A stretch of 64,000 nt of DNA from positions 1-64,000 of the forward strand of contig UQLC01000001.1 of assembly GCA_900541795.1 (NCBI GenBank). The letters run 5' to 3'. Under the pieces are notes generated by a model, which saw only the letters and a list, made by a program, of their open reading frames with translations, had not been told where the DNA came from and made no database searches. This document shows, one piece after another, positions 33,490 through 41,525 of the stretch. A program made the position numbers and the translations under genes. Positions within the stretch are counted from its first letter, which is position 1, and each line of letters opens with the position of its first letter. This stretch comes from an uncultured Collinsella sp. GTDB lineage: Bacteria > Actinomycetota > Coriobacteriia > Coriobacteriales > Coriobacteriaceae.

Positions 33490-34691
33490 CGCTCAAGCTG
33501 GGCCAGCAGCTCCTCGACGACCTCGACGGCATCACCGACAACCTTGTACTGGGCAGCACCAAAGATGGGGGCATCCGGGTCCTCGTTGATGGCGATAATG
33601 CACTCCGCCCCACCGATGCCGGCAAGATGCTGGATGGCGCCCGAAACACCGATACTCACGAGAAGCTTGGGCGAAACCGATACGCCCGTTTGGCCAATCT
33701 GATGGCGATACTCCAACCAGCCGGCCTCCACGACAGGTCGTGTGCAGCCAAGCTCGGCTCCCAGAGCCTCAGCGAGCCTTCGCATCAGCGGCAGGTTTTT
33801 CTTAGAACCAATGCCGCGACCCACCACGACCAGGCGCTCGGCATCGGCAATTGATGCCTGCTGCCCCCACTCCTCGGCGGGAATCGAGATCTCGACACGA
33901 GCCTTAGCATCATCCGCAAGTGATATCTGGGTGATCGTGCCGGAGCGGCCGTAGTCAAAGTCGGACGCTTTAAAGATGCCGGGACGCACCGTTGCCATCT
34001 GGGGACGATGATTGGGACAGATAATGGTGGCCATCAAGTTGCCGCCAAACGCCGGACGCGTCTGTTGCAGCAGCCCCGTCTCCGTATCCATCGAAAGCAC
34101 GGTGCAGTCGGCCGTAAGGCCCGTCTGCAGGCGCACGGCAACGCCAGGCGCCAGCTCGCGGCCAAAGGCGGTCGCACCGTACAGAATGGCTTCGGGCTTA
34201 CGCTCGGCTACCAAATCGCAGATGAGACACGCGTAGACCTCCACGTCGTTCTGACGCAGGCGCTCGTCACGACAGACCAGAACATCGTCCGCGCCGGCGC
34301 AAACCAGATGCTCCAGGTCCTTGAGCGAGCTCTCGGGGCTCATGCCGGCCAATGCCACCAGACGGCATCCACGAGCATCGGCAAGCTCGCGGCCCTTGCC
34401 CATGAGCTCATAGGCAACGGGAGTCACCGTATCGTGCTCGTCGGTCTGAACGAATACCCAGATATCTCGATATGCATCAAGGTCCACCGCGCCAGCGGCC
34501 TCGTCACGCTCGATCGAGATGGCGTTGACGGGGCAGGCATCGACGCACCCACCGCATAGGATGCAGCCGTCGGTTACGCGGGCGCAACGGTTGGGCCGCT
34601 CGCCTTCCACTACGATGCCGCCCGAGGCACAGGCGCGAACGCAGCGGCCGCAGCCGATACAGGCTTCGCTATCGATAATCAGTCCGCTCAT
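33486..34691 (-). CDS. etfA: EtfA with N-terminal two-[4Fe-4S] ferredoxin domain
   Basis: Alpha subunit of an electron-transfer flavoprotein. The 401 residues start with a ferredoxin module binding two [4Fe-4S] clusters (Cys 11, 14, 17, 21 and 43, 46, 49, 53), followed by the EtfA nucleotide-binding domain and the FAD-binding C-terminal domain (VVVGRGIGSKKNL, IGQTGVSVSPKLLVSIGVSGAIQH, AINEDPDAPIF). The extra clusters are characteristic of the EtfA (LctC) of the lactate dehydrogenase complex of Acetobacterium woodii, which couples lactate oxidation by NAD+ to ferredoxin oxidation. The start abuts the etfB stop (TAGATG). The operon is dehydrogenase-etfB-etfA. Confidence 0.94.
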   Translation of the reverse strand: MSGLIIDSEACIGCGRCVRACASGGIVVEGERPNRCARVTDGCILCGGCVDACPVNAISIERDEAAGAVDLDAYRDIWVFVQTDEHDTVTPVAYELMGKGRELADARGCRLVALAGMSPESSLKDLEHLVCAGADDVLVCRDERLRQNDVEVYACLICDLVAERKPEAILYGATAFGRELAPGVAVRLQTGLTADCTVLSMDTETGLLQQTRPAFGGNLMATIICPNHRPQMATVRPGIFKASDFDYGRSGTITQISLADDAKARVEISIPAEEWGQQASIADAERLVVVGRGIGSKKNLPLMRRLAEALGAELGCTRPVVEAGWLEYRHQIGQTGVSVSPKLLVSIGVSGAIQHLAGIGGAECIIAINEDPDAPIFGAAQYKVVGDAVEVVEELLAQLER

Positions 34692-35507
34692 CTATGCCAT
34701 CCCCTCGATGATCTTGGCAAGTTTTGCCGCCTGCTCGGACGCCGTTCCGTCAACGGTCTCGCACGTTTGGTCGCGGTCGGGCACAAACGATCGCATGACC
34801 TGTGTCGGCGAGCCGGCAAGGCCGCAGCGCGCGGGGTCGGCGTTCACGTCGGCAGCGTTGACCACGCGCACGTCCGCCTCCTCGGCTGCACGAATACCGG
34901 CAATGCTCGGCATACGCAGTTGGCCAATCTCCTTGGCGGTCGTCATCGCGCACGGCATCTCAAGATAGACCGTCTCCTCGCCGGCATCGCAGCCGTGAAC
35001 AAGCGCCAGTGAACCACAGGTCGTAAAGCCCGCGCTCTGCACGCAGCTCACGTCGGTCACGCAGGGAATCTCAAAGGCACCGGCAAGCTCGGGACCAATC
35101 TGGGCCGTATCGCCGTCCACCGCCATCTTGCCGCAGATGAGCAGGTCGAAGTCCTCGTCGAGTGCCTCGATGCCGCACTTGAGGGCATAGGTGGTTGCCA
35201 GGGTATCGGCACCTGCAAAGGCGCGATCGGTTAGCAGCAGTGCGTCATCGGCGCCTCGGGCGATGCAGTCGCGCAATAGCGATTCGGTCGCGGGGATGCC
35301 CATCGACACCACCGTTACGCGCACGTCCATGCCAAAGCCGATAAAGTCGTCCTTCAGCGCCAGCGCGCATTCCAAAGCGCTCGCATCGAACGGGTTAATG
35401 ACCGCCTGCTTGCCATCGCGAACAATCGTATTGGTCTTGGGGTCCATCTTGACCTCGGTGCTTCCCGGCACCGCCTTGACGCACACCACCATATGGAAAT
35501 CGCTCAT
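34692..35507 (-). CDS. etfB: EtfB, electron-transfer flavoprotein beta subunit
   Basis: Beta subunit pairing with the ferredoxin-bearing EtfA. The 271 residues contain VVCVKAVPGSTEVKMDP, INPFDASALECAL, ADTLATTYAL and LLICGKMAVDGDTAQIGPELA, typical of EtfB and including the nucleotide-binding loop region. In bifurcating ETFs this subunit carries the bifurcating FAD. I start at ATG 35507, with GGGGG nine bases upstream; a GTG at 35513 overlaps the dehydrogenase stop and would add two residues. Confidence 0.93.
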   Translation of the reverse strand: MSDFHMVVCVKAVPGSTEVKMDPKTNTIVRDGKQAVINPFDASALECALALKDDFIGFGMDVRVTVVSMGIPATESLLRDCIARGADDALLLTDRAFAGADTLATTYALKCGIEALDEDFDLLICGKMAVDGDTAQIGPELAGAFEIPCVTDVSCVQSAGFTTCGSLALVHGCDAGEETVYLEMPCAMTTAKEIGQLRMPSIAGIRAAEEADVRVVNAADVNADPARCGLAGSPTQVMRSFVPDRDQTCETVDGTASEQAAKLAKIIEGMA

Positions 35508-35509
35508 CT

Positions 35510-37111
35510 TCACGCGCCCCCTTTCTGGACGAGCTCATCCAAGAGCTTCTCCGAAAACAGGTTACCGCGACCCAGCTGCCCGGCAGGATCGAGCTGGAGC
35601 TTGAGCCGCGCCGACTCGACCATGGCCTCGTGACCGTACATCGTCTCCAAGAAGCCCGCCTTGATCTTGCCGACACCGTGTTCGGCGGAGACGGCGCCGC
35701 CCATGGCCGTGACCTCGGAAGCCCACTGGGCAAAGAGTTCTCCGCCGCGGCGGTGATCCTGCGCATCGCGCGGCAGAATATTCACATGCAGATGGTTGTT
35801 ACCGATGTGCCCCCAGGCGGCAGATTCAAGCCCACTTTCGGCCAACGTGCTGCGATAAAGGTCGATGACATCGGCCAAGCGCGCGTTGGGCACCGACATG
35901 TCCGAACCCAGTTTGGTGATGGTGGGATCCGTGCGGCGACGCTCATCGATGAGCATGTTGACGCTCTCGGGCACCGCATGGCGGAAGAATCGCTGGCACT
36001 CGCGATCGACCTCGGTGCGCGCGACCCATGTCGCATCGTCGCTGCCGCCCGCAAGCTCTAGCACCCACCCCAAGTGATACAGCTCCTCAGTCGCCTGGGC
36101 TTCGTCGTCGCAGTCGAGCTCCACGTAGACACAGACCTTGGCGTCTTTGTCGAGCGCCGGCAGCGAGGCGAACGCAGTCGACTGCTCACGCTGACGACGC
36201 AGGATATCCAGGGCGCCCGCATCGAAATATTCGATGGCAGCCGCGTGGGACAGGACGGGACGCACGGAATCGGTGAAGGACACGGCCTTGTCTTCGTTGT
36301 CAAAGAAGCAGCTCACGCCCCAAACGACCGCAGGCGCCGCCTGTAGGGCAATCTCGAGCTCGGTGATGACGCCGAGCGTGCCACACGCACCGATAAACAG
36401 ATCGATGGCATCCATATCGTCAGCAACGAAATAGCCCGAAGTATTTTTGGTCTTGGGCATAGTGTAGTCGGGAAGGTCGAGCTCGAGCGTGCGGCCCTGC
36501 ACCGTGACGAGCGAAAGGCGACGACCCTGTGCAAAAACCTCGCCACGGTGAAGCTCGAGCAGGTCGCCATCGGTCAGCGCGACATGAAGGCCCGTGACGT
36601 GAGGGCGCATGGGGCCGTAAGCGTAGCTACGGGCACCGGAAGCGTTGCATGCCGCCATACCGCCCAGGCAGGCAGATGCCTCGGTGGGATCGGTAGGAAA
36701 GAATTGCTCGGAAGCTTCCTGGAATTCCTCGTAGACCTCAAGCGATGCCTGGTCCCAGCCGGCAGTCGGCAGAACTTTCTTGCCCAGTTGCTTGCGCAGC
36801 TCAGACAGCACGACGCCGGGCGCCACACGCAAAAGAAAGCGGCCCTTCTCATCGCGGCGAATGCCTAGGTAGCGATTCATGCGGGAAGTATTGAGAATGT
36901 GACCGCCATGGGGCACGGCGCCGGCGGCAAGACCGGTCCGGGCGCCCTGAACCGTCACCGGGACACGCTCGGCATGGAGCTTTTTCAAAATGGCGCGTAC
37001 CTCGTCCTCCGTTGTCGGAAACGAGATGCTCGAGGCCTCGCCCGATGTGCGAGACTCATCGCGGCCATACTCTTCGAACTCGTCGGTGAAGGGTTTGATG
37101 GTTGCCGACAC
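35510..37111 (-). CDS. lctD: FAD-linked D-lactate dehydrogenase (GlcD/LctD type)
   Basis: A 533-residue flavoprotein of the vanillyl-alcohol oxidase/GlcD fold that oxidises D-lactate or another 2-hydroxy acid. The N-terminal FAD-binding half has VQGARTGLAAGAVPHGG and MAACNASGARSYAYGPMRPHV; the C-terminal half has AAWGHIGNNHLHVNI and SAEHGVGKIKAGF. The following EtfB and ferredoxin-EtfA make this the dehydrogenase of an electron-bifurcating lactate complex rather than a respiratory enzyme. It uses GTG as start, with GGGGGAG five bases before it. The upstream region carries repeated TTGGTCA motifs. Glycolate oxidase is the alternative; no lactate permease is adjacent. Confidence 0.9.
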   Translation of the reverse strand: MSATIKPFTDEFEEYGRDESRTSGEASSISFPTTEDEVRAILKKLHAERVPVTVQGARTGLAAGAVPHGGHILNTSRMNRYLGIRRDEKGRFLLRVAPGVVLSELRKQLGKKVLPTAGWDQASLEVYEEFQEASEQFFPTDPTEASACLGGMAACNASGARSYAYGPMRPHVTGLHVALTDGDLLELHRGEVFAQGRRLSLVTVQGRTLELDLPDYTMPKTKNTSGYFVADDMDAIDLFIGACGTLGVITELEIALQAAPAVVWGVSCFFDNEDKAVSFTDSVRPVLSHAAAIEYFDAGALDILRRQREQSTAFASLPALDKDAKVCVYVELDCDDEAQATEELYHLGWVLELAGGSDDATWVARTEVDRECQRFFRHAVPESVNMLIDERRRTDPTITKLGSDMSVPNARLADVIDLYRSTLAESGLESAAWGHIGNNHLHVNILPRDAQDHRRGGELFAQWASEVTAMGGAVSAEHGVGKIKAGFLETMYGHEAMVESARLKLQLDPAGQLGRGNLFSEKLLDELVQKGGA

Positions 37112-37457
37112 GCGAACTCCCCCTTTAGCTAACTACAGTGTTTGCAGGGAGATGTTACCGCATCGTTTCGTCGACGTGTTCGAGACCGTCTCCATAATTG
37201 GCGATTTTTACGTTCGTGCAATTCGGCGAGCGGCAAGGTTTCCTCGGCAGACGATGCTTTTGACACATGTCGCTTTACCGCCAGCGACCACGCAATTGTC
37301 GCTCGAAAAAAGTTGAAGTAATTTTTACCATCTTTTACCTGCGGAGATGTCAATCCGTCAAGCATTTGGTCAGAAATTGGTCAAGTAGTGACTGATACGG
37401 TCGGCATCGACAGCCAAAACCAATGGAAGTTTTGGCCCCAGAAGCAGGGAGGTTCCC
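37112..37457. promoter_or_regulatory. Divergent regulatory region with tandem TTGGTCA motifs
   Basis: A 346-base gene-free region between the minus-strand lactate operon and the plus-strand envelope cluster. TTGGTCA occurs twice at 37366-37372 and 37377-37383, 11 bases (one helical turn) apart. Just downstream for the minus strand are TTGACA (37353-37348) and overlapping TTGACG (37361-37356) as -35 candidates, with AT-rich GGTAAAAAT at about 37330 as a possible -10. GntR/FadR-type lactate regulators often bind TGGT/ACCA half-sites, so an operator is plausible but unproven. The rest (37140-37320) shows nothing recognisable. Confidence 0.45.
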
Positions 37458-37754
37458 ATGGCATATTACTGGCCCCAGTACGGCGTCGCCATCGAGGTCG
37501 ACGACGATCCCTATCTCCTGCCTTTCGACGAAGAGGCGTTCCCCGATACGGCGGTCTACCACGTCACCACCGATGTTATCTGCGACCCCGAGTCGTTCTC
37601 GGCGCTCGCCCACCACATCGCGCGTATCCACAACATCGAGCTTCCTCACGACTTCGACGAGCTCATCTACTCGCGCCGCCTGATGCTCCACATGCTCTTT
37701 GGAGCGGACCCGTCCACATTCGCACGCGTCTACACCACCAAGGACGCCGCATGA
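37458..37754 (+). CDS. Small acidic protein of unknown function
   Basis: I do not recognise this 98-residue protein. It is soluble-looking and acidic, without signal peptide or membrane helix, and starts MAYYWPQYGVAIEVDDDPYL. The ribosome-binding site is strong (GGGAGG, five bases, ATG), and its last codons overlap the start of the next gene (ATGA at 37751), so it is clearly expressed as the first gene of the envelope cluster. Being cytoplasmic among exported proteins, it may regulate the others or act as a chaperone, but that is only inferred from position. Confidence 0.75.
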   Translation: MAYYWPQYGVAIEVDDDPYLLPFDEEAFPDTAVYHVTTDVICDPESFSALAHHIARIHNIELPHDFDELIYSRRLMLHMLFGADPSTFARVYTTKDAA

Positions 37755-38260
37755 GTGCGAAGAAGCCGTCCCGCCTTGCAGGACAGGGGTGTCGCAAGAA
37801 ACTCGTCGTTGTCTGCCTGGCTATCGTCTGCGCCCTCATCGCCGTAGGGCTATACGCCTGGCAGTCGCAGCCCGTGCCCGAAGCGGGCGCCTCGGTCACG
37901 ACGGCAGAGGGTAAATCGCGCCAAGAAATCCAGAATGAGCTCGACGCCATCGTCCGCGACAACATGATGACGATCTCGGTCGCGCCGGTCGCACAGTTGC
38001 AGAAAGGCGGCAAGTTGCGCGTCAACGTGCAAAACGTCCAAGACAACAAGTTTCCCCAGCGCTTCCGCGTGATCCAAAACGACGAGACCATCTATGAGTC
38101 CGGTGTGGTCGAAGCCGGCAAGACGGTTGAGACCTGCCCCGCCGGCGATATCCAAGAAGGCGAGGCATATATCGAGATTCAGGCACTCGATGCCAAGACC
38201 TACGACACCCACGGCAATCCGACGCGCGTCAAAGTGCGGGTGGCCCAGGCAGAAAGCTAG
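37751..38260 (+). CDS. Membrane-anchored exported protein, unknown function
   Basis: A 169-residue protein with a basic N-terminus (MSAKKPSRLAGQGCRKK) followed by one hydrophobic helix (LVVVCLAIVCALIAVGLYAW, about 18-38) and an extracellular part of about 125 residues rich in Val, Gln and Asp, probably beta-sheet (LRVNVQNVQDNKFPQRFRVI, VEAGKTVETCP). It looks like a signal anchor or uncleaved signal peptide. It overlaps the preceding gene by four bases. No family is recognised. The extracellular part has a single Cys. Confidence 0.75.
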   Translation: MSAKKPSRLAGQGCRKKLVVVCLAIVCALIAVGLYAWQSQPVPEAGASVTTAEGKSRQEIQNELDAIVRDNMMTISVAPVAQLQKGGKLRVNVQNVQDNKFPQRFRVIQNDETIYESGVVEAGKTVETCPAGDIQEGEAYIEIQALDAKTYDTHGNPTRVKVRVAQAES

Positions 38261-38347
38261 TGGCCGACGCGCTCGCAGGGGCAGCACCCTGCCCCCATTC
38301 GTCCAACCATCACGGAAACAGTCCGTGACGAGCAGAAAGGATCGATT

Positions 38348-38950
38348 ATGAACACACCCATGAACCTGAGCGGAGCCAGGGCACTCGCCGTGGGCGCAGG
38401 GCTTACGCTCGCACTTGCGATGGGCGCCGCGCCAACGGCGGCCATGGCAGAGGTGCGCGTTGGAACCACCGATGTGACAGTGAAGGCCGACATTAGCAAT
38501 GTTTCGTTTAAGGCGCCGACGGTCATCCCCTTTGCCGCCCAAGCCGACGGAACGCTTGTAGGACCCTCCGACAAGACGATTACCATCGACAACCTCTCGG
38601 CATATGGCATCCACGTCACTAACATGAAGGTCACGGCCAAGAACGACTGGACAATCGTTGCAGACGCAAAAACGGGCTCGGCCCAGAACTCCATCGATTT
38701 TAAGGTTGGCCCCGATAAGGCAGAAAAGGACGCCAGCTCGGCGACTCAAACTACGGGCCTCGATCTTTCCAAAGACGTAAGCTTCGACATGAAGTACAAG
38801 GGCATTGCCGATGGAACGGACAAAATCAAGCTCAATGTGAGCGGCCACGTCGCCCGCGTCACGCGTGACATCTACCACGCCGGCGGTACGGGAGATCAAG
38901 TGGCAAGCATCACCTGGACGGTCGAGCCCGGTGCGCACGCCACGTCCTAA
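38348..38950 (+). CDS. Secreted beta-rich protein, unknown function
   Basis: A 200-residue exported protein with a classical signal peptide, likely cleaved after TAAMA (about residue 34). The mature part alternates Val/Thr/Ile with polar residues (VTVKADISNVSFKAPTVIPFAAQADGTLVG, then NLSAYGIHVTNMKVTAKNDW), resembling a single beta-sandwich module of a surface or fibre protein such as TasA/camelysin or WxL types in general look only. There is no cysteine, LPXTG or C-terminal anchor, so it may be released or assembled. GAAAGGATCGATT precedes the ATG. It is the third gene of the cluster. Confidence 0.75.
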   Translation: MNTPMNLSGARALAVGAGLTLALAMGAAPTAAMAEVRVGTTDVTVKADISNVSFKAPTVIPFAAQADGTLVGPSDKTITIDNLSAYGIHVTNMKVTAKNDWTIVADAKTGSAQNSIDFKVGPDKAEKDASSATQTTGLDLSKDVSFDMKYKGIADGTDKIKLNVSGHVARVTRDIYHAGGTGDQVASITWTVEPGAHATS

Positions 38951-39191
38951 GGCGATCGCACTGGCCGCCATCGTCGGCATCTTGGCGTCCGCACCCACCA
39001 TGGCCTTTGCTCAACAAGAGCAAGCGCAGGCGGCCACAGAAGTGACCGTCGACCTTTCGGGCCTTAATCGCGGCGGCCGTCACGAGCCGCTCGCTCAGAC
39101 GAGCGACACCCGGCAACTCATTGCGACAGGCGCCGCCACGGTGGGAGCAGGACTGACGTGCCTTGGCCTGCACATCAAACGCAACCAATAG
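38931..39191 (+). CDS. Small exported protein with C-terminal membrane tail
   Basis: An 86-residue protein starting at GTG 38931, overlapping the end of the previous gene by 20 bases. It has a signal peptide (basic start, AIALAAIVGILASAPTMAFA) and a C-terminal tail reading LIATG, a hydrophobic stretch, then KRNQ, the layout of a sortase-anchored protein with a variant of LPXTG. The mature middle is only about 30 residues. The ribosome-binding site is weak, as expected for translational coupling. An in-frame ATG at 38865 would place 22 unlikely residues before the signal peptide. Function unknown. Confidence 0.6.
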   Translation: MRTPRPKAIALAAIVGILASAPTMAFAQQEQAQAATEVTVDLSGLNRGGRHEPLAQTSDTRQLIATGAATVGAGLTCLGLHIKRNQ

Positions 39192-39230
39192 CCAAGCACG
39201 ACCGGAGTACGCGAATTAGATAGGAGAACC

Positions 39231-40631
39231 ATGGCACCCAAAAACCTTTTGCCCGTTGCCGCGCTCTGCAGCGCACTGGCGAGCGGTATGCCTCTCGCCG
39301 CTTGGGCGACGCCCGCCACGGCAAACTCCTTACCGCAAGCTCTGAACCCCGTGGCGAATTCGTCGGGTATCGTCGCCTGCCAACGTTTTTCGCTCGCACG
39401 CGCCACGGTCCGAACCTCGGGATGCCTTCACCGCAATACGGTCGACTCGATAGTCGTGGATATCAAGCGACCGGACAAGGAGAACGGCCCCCAGACAGGT
39501 TATGCCATCTGCACATGGAAATCGGCTGCAGTCGACGCCGATGGCGACCCATGCGACCTAGAGCTGCGCATCGATATTGACTCGGTCGATGACTCGGCGA
39601 ACGGGGCGAAGGTCGTCTTCGACAGCGCGGCCTATGAAGAAGAAGGGGGTGTATGCCTGGGCTGCGTTCCCTCGAATGTCGATGGCGCGCAGCCCATCAT
39701 CTCCTTTACGGCATCGCTGCGACTGACCAAGGCGGACACCGAAGCCATCGCAACGGGAGATGCGCCTTTGCTGTTCTACGCTGGCGACGCGGATGACCAA
39801 GAAGCTCAAAGCAATGGACAGAAGGGCTCGCTTAACCTCGCGCGCGGATCAGAACCCGCCCCCATCAACATCGACACCCAGGCGCAAGGCGTGCATCGCA
39901 TTCTCGCCGATCCGGCGCTGCTCCAAATGACATGGCACGGAGTGGGGTCCGTCGGGATTGCTGCTCCCATATCGAGCGATAATGACAAATCCCCCAAAGA
40001 CGAGGTCGCAGACGCACCGACGCATGTTGACGATGCAGACGAGGCATCATCAGAAGACAACGCCGCAGCCCCTCTCGAGAAGCCAGGCGACACCGCCACC
40101 GAACTAGGCGATCCCCAACCGAAAGACGGCCTGGAATTTGCCGCTCCCCCAGATGTCGACGAAGGCAACTGTTGCATGATGGTCGCGCTCGACCACGCGG
40201 AAACCGTCGATGCCGCAAGCATTGAGCCAGTCGCTGCCAATGCGCCCCGCCGCAAAAATATCCTCATCGCGTTCCCCAATACCGTCGAGCTCGTCTTTTT
40301 GCCTTCGGGTGAAGTCGTCGCGCCTACGGCACTTACAGCAGTGGGAGCAAGGAGCGCATCGAACGACATCCAAGCTATCTCGGCACTTGATGCCACAACG
40401 ACCGCCAAGTTGCACCTTTATTCCGTTGCAGCAGACGGAACGCGAACCGAAGAATTCGACGGAACCAAGCTTTTGGTTCCTCGTCGCATCGGTATCCAAG
40501 AAGACTTCCCCTATCAAATGGAACTTGAAGGGTTCGATCGTGCACGAGATGCCGACATCATTGCCGCAGCCATCGAATCCCCGCAGCACCTCATGACGCT
40601 GCGCTTCGACTTTAGCCCCGTCCTATCCTAG
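39231..40631 (+). CDS. Large secreted protein of unknown function
   Basis: A 466-residue exported protein with a signal peptide (NLLPVAALCSALASGMPLAAWA, cleavage near 27-32). The first half contains the cysteine-bearing segments VACQRFSLARATVRTSGCLHR, CTWKSAAVDADGDPCD and GGVCLGCVPS; a low-complexity acidic Asp/Glu/Pro linker (about 245-310) follows; the last 150 residues look beta-rich (KNILIAFPNTVELVFLPSGEV, KLHLYSVAADGTR). There is no anchor. GGAGAACC precedes the ATG, 40 bases after the previous stop. Last and largest gene of the envelope cluster; no family recognised. Confidence 0.75.
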   Translation: MAPKNLLPVAALCSALASGMPLAAWATPATANSLPQALNPVANSSGIVACQRFSLARATVRTSGCLHRNTVDSIVVDIKRPDKENGPQTGYAICTWKSAAVDADGDPCDLELRIDIDSVDDSANGAKVVFDSAAYEEEGGVCLGCVPSNVDGAQPIISFTASLRLTKADTEAIATGDAPLLFYAGDADDQEAQSNGQKGSLNLARGSEPAPINIDTQAQGVHRILADPALLQMTWHGVGSVGIAAPISSDNDKSPKDEVADAPTHVDDADEASSEDNAAAPLEKPGDTATELGDPQPKDGLEFAAPPDVDEGNCCMMVALDHAETVDAASIEPVAANAPRRKNILIAFPNTVELVFLPSGEVVAPTALTAVGARSASNDIQAISALDATTTAKLHLYSVAADGTRTEEFDGTKLLVPRRIGIQEDFPYQMELEGFDRARDADIIAAAIESPQHLMTLRFDFSPVLS

Positions 40632-40720
40632 ACCGCTAACCGCCGCTTGGCTCGGATACTGAGCGCTCCCCTCCCCGTTCTGTTACGATTGCCGCGTTGG
40701 CATCAATTACAGGAGGGTTC

Positions 40721-41437
40721 ATGCCGGGTTTAGGAACGATCATCAACGTCGCGCTTTTGATCGCGGGCGGTCTGCTGGGCCTCATGGGTGGGCGCTTCAT
40801 TACGCCCCGCATCCAAGACACGCTCATGAAGGCGTCGGGGCTGTGCGTTCTGTTTATCGGCCTGGGCGGCACCATGCAAAAGATGCTCGTTATCGATGGA
40901 GAGACGTTGGCGACCACCGGCACCACCATGCTTATCGTCTCATTTGCCCTTGGTTCGCTCATCGGCGAGGCCATCAACCTGGAAGCCGCCATCGAGAACC
41001 TCGGCGAATGGCTCAAGCGCAAAACCGGCAGCGAAGGCGACAACGAGTTCACCAACGCCTTTGTCTCGACATCGCTCACCGTGTGTATCGGTGCCATGGC
41101 CATCGTAGGATCGATTCAGGACGGTCTGCTCGGCGACTGGTCCACGCTTGCCCTGAAGGGCGCGCTGGACTGCATCATCGTCTGCACCATGACGGCCTCG
41201 CTTGGCCGCGGCTGCATCTTCTCAGCCCTGCCCGTTGCCGTATTCCAGGGCACGATTACGCTTTTTGCCGGCGCACTCTCCCCTATCATGACCACCGCAG
41301 CCCTCAACAGCCTTTCGCTTGTGGGCTCCATGCTCATCTTCTGTGTTGGCGTTAACCTTATTCGGCCTCAGACCTTCCGCACGGCCAACATGCTCCCCTC
41401 CGTCGTCGTGGCGGTCATCTACGCCCTCCTGTTCTAA
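40721..41437 (+). CDS. DUF554 membrane protein
   Basis: A 238-residue integral membrane protein with about seven helices. MPGLGTIINVALLIAGGLLGLMGG, DTLMKASGLCVLFIGLGGTMQKM, GTTMLIVSFALGSLIGEAINLE and NEFTNAFVSTSLTVCIGAMAIVGSIQDGL match the DUF554/YdfK family, proposed as transporters but without firm function. The ATG at 40721 has GGAGGGTTC directly before it; an upstream codon at 40697 is not supported. It is a single gene between the envelope cluster and the TerB cassette, with no evident functional tie to either. Confidence 0.88.
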   Translation: MPGLGTIINVALLIAGGLLGLMGGRFITPRIQDTLMKASGLCVLFIGLGGTMQKMLVIDGETLATTGTTMLIVSFALGSLIGEAINLEAAIENLGEWLKRKTGSEGDNEFTNAFVSTSLTVCIGAMAIVGSIQDGLLGDWSTLALKGALDCIIVCTMTASLGRGCIFSALPVAVFQGTITLFAGALSPIMTTAALNSLSLVGSMLIFCVGVNLIRPQTFRTANMLPSVVVAVIYALLF

Positions 41438-41525
41438 ACTATCTGCATAGTGATATCTCGAACACCTGTTTGATGCTGTGCTATGATATGAGGTCACCGA
41501 CACCATATAGGGAGAGGAGAGGGCG

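Noticed and set aside
38865..38930. N-terminal extension of the 86-residue exported protein from ATG 38865
   Set aside because: It would put 22 polar residues ahead of the signal peptide and lies within the preceding gene; GTG 38931 gives a proper signal peptide.
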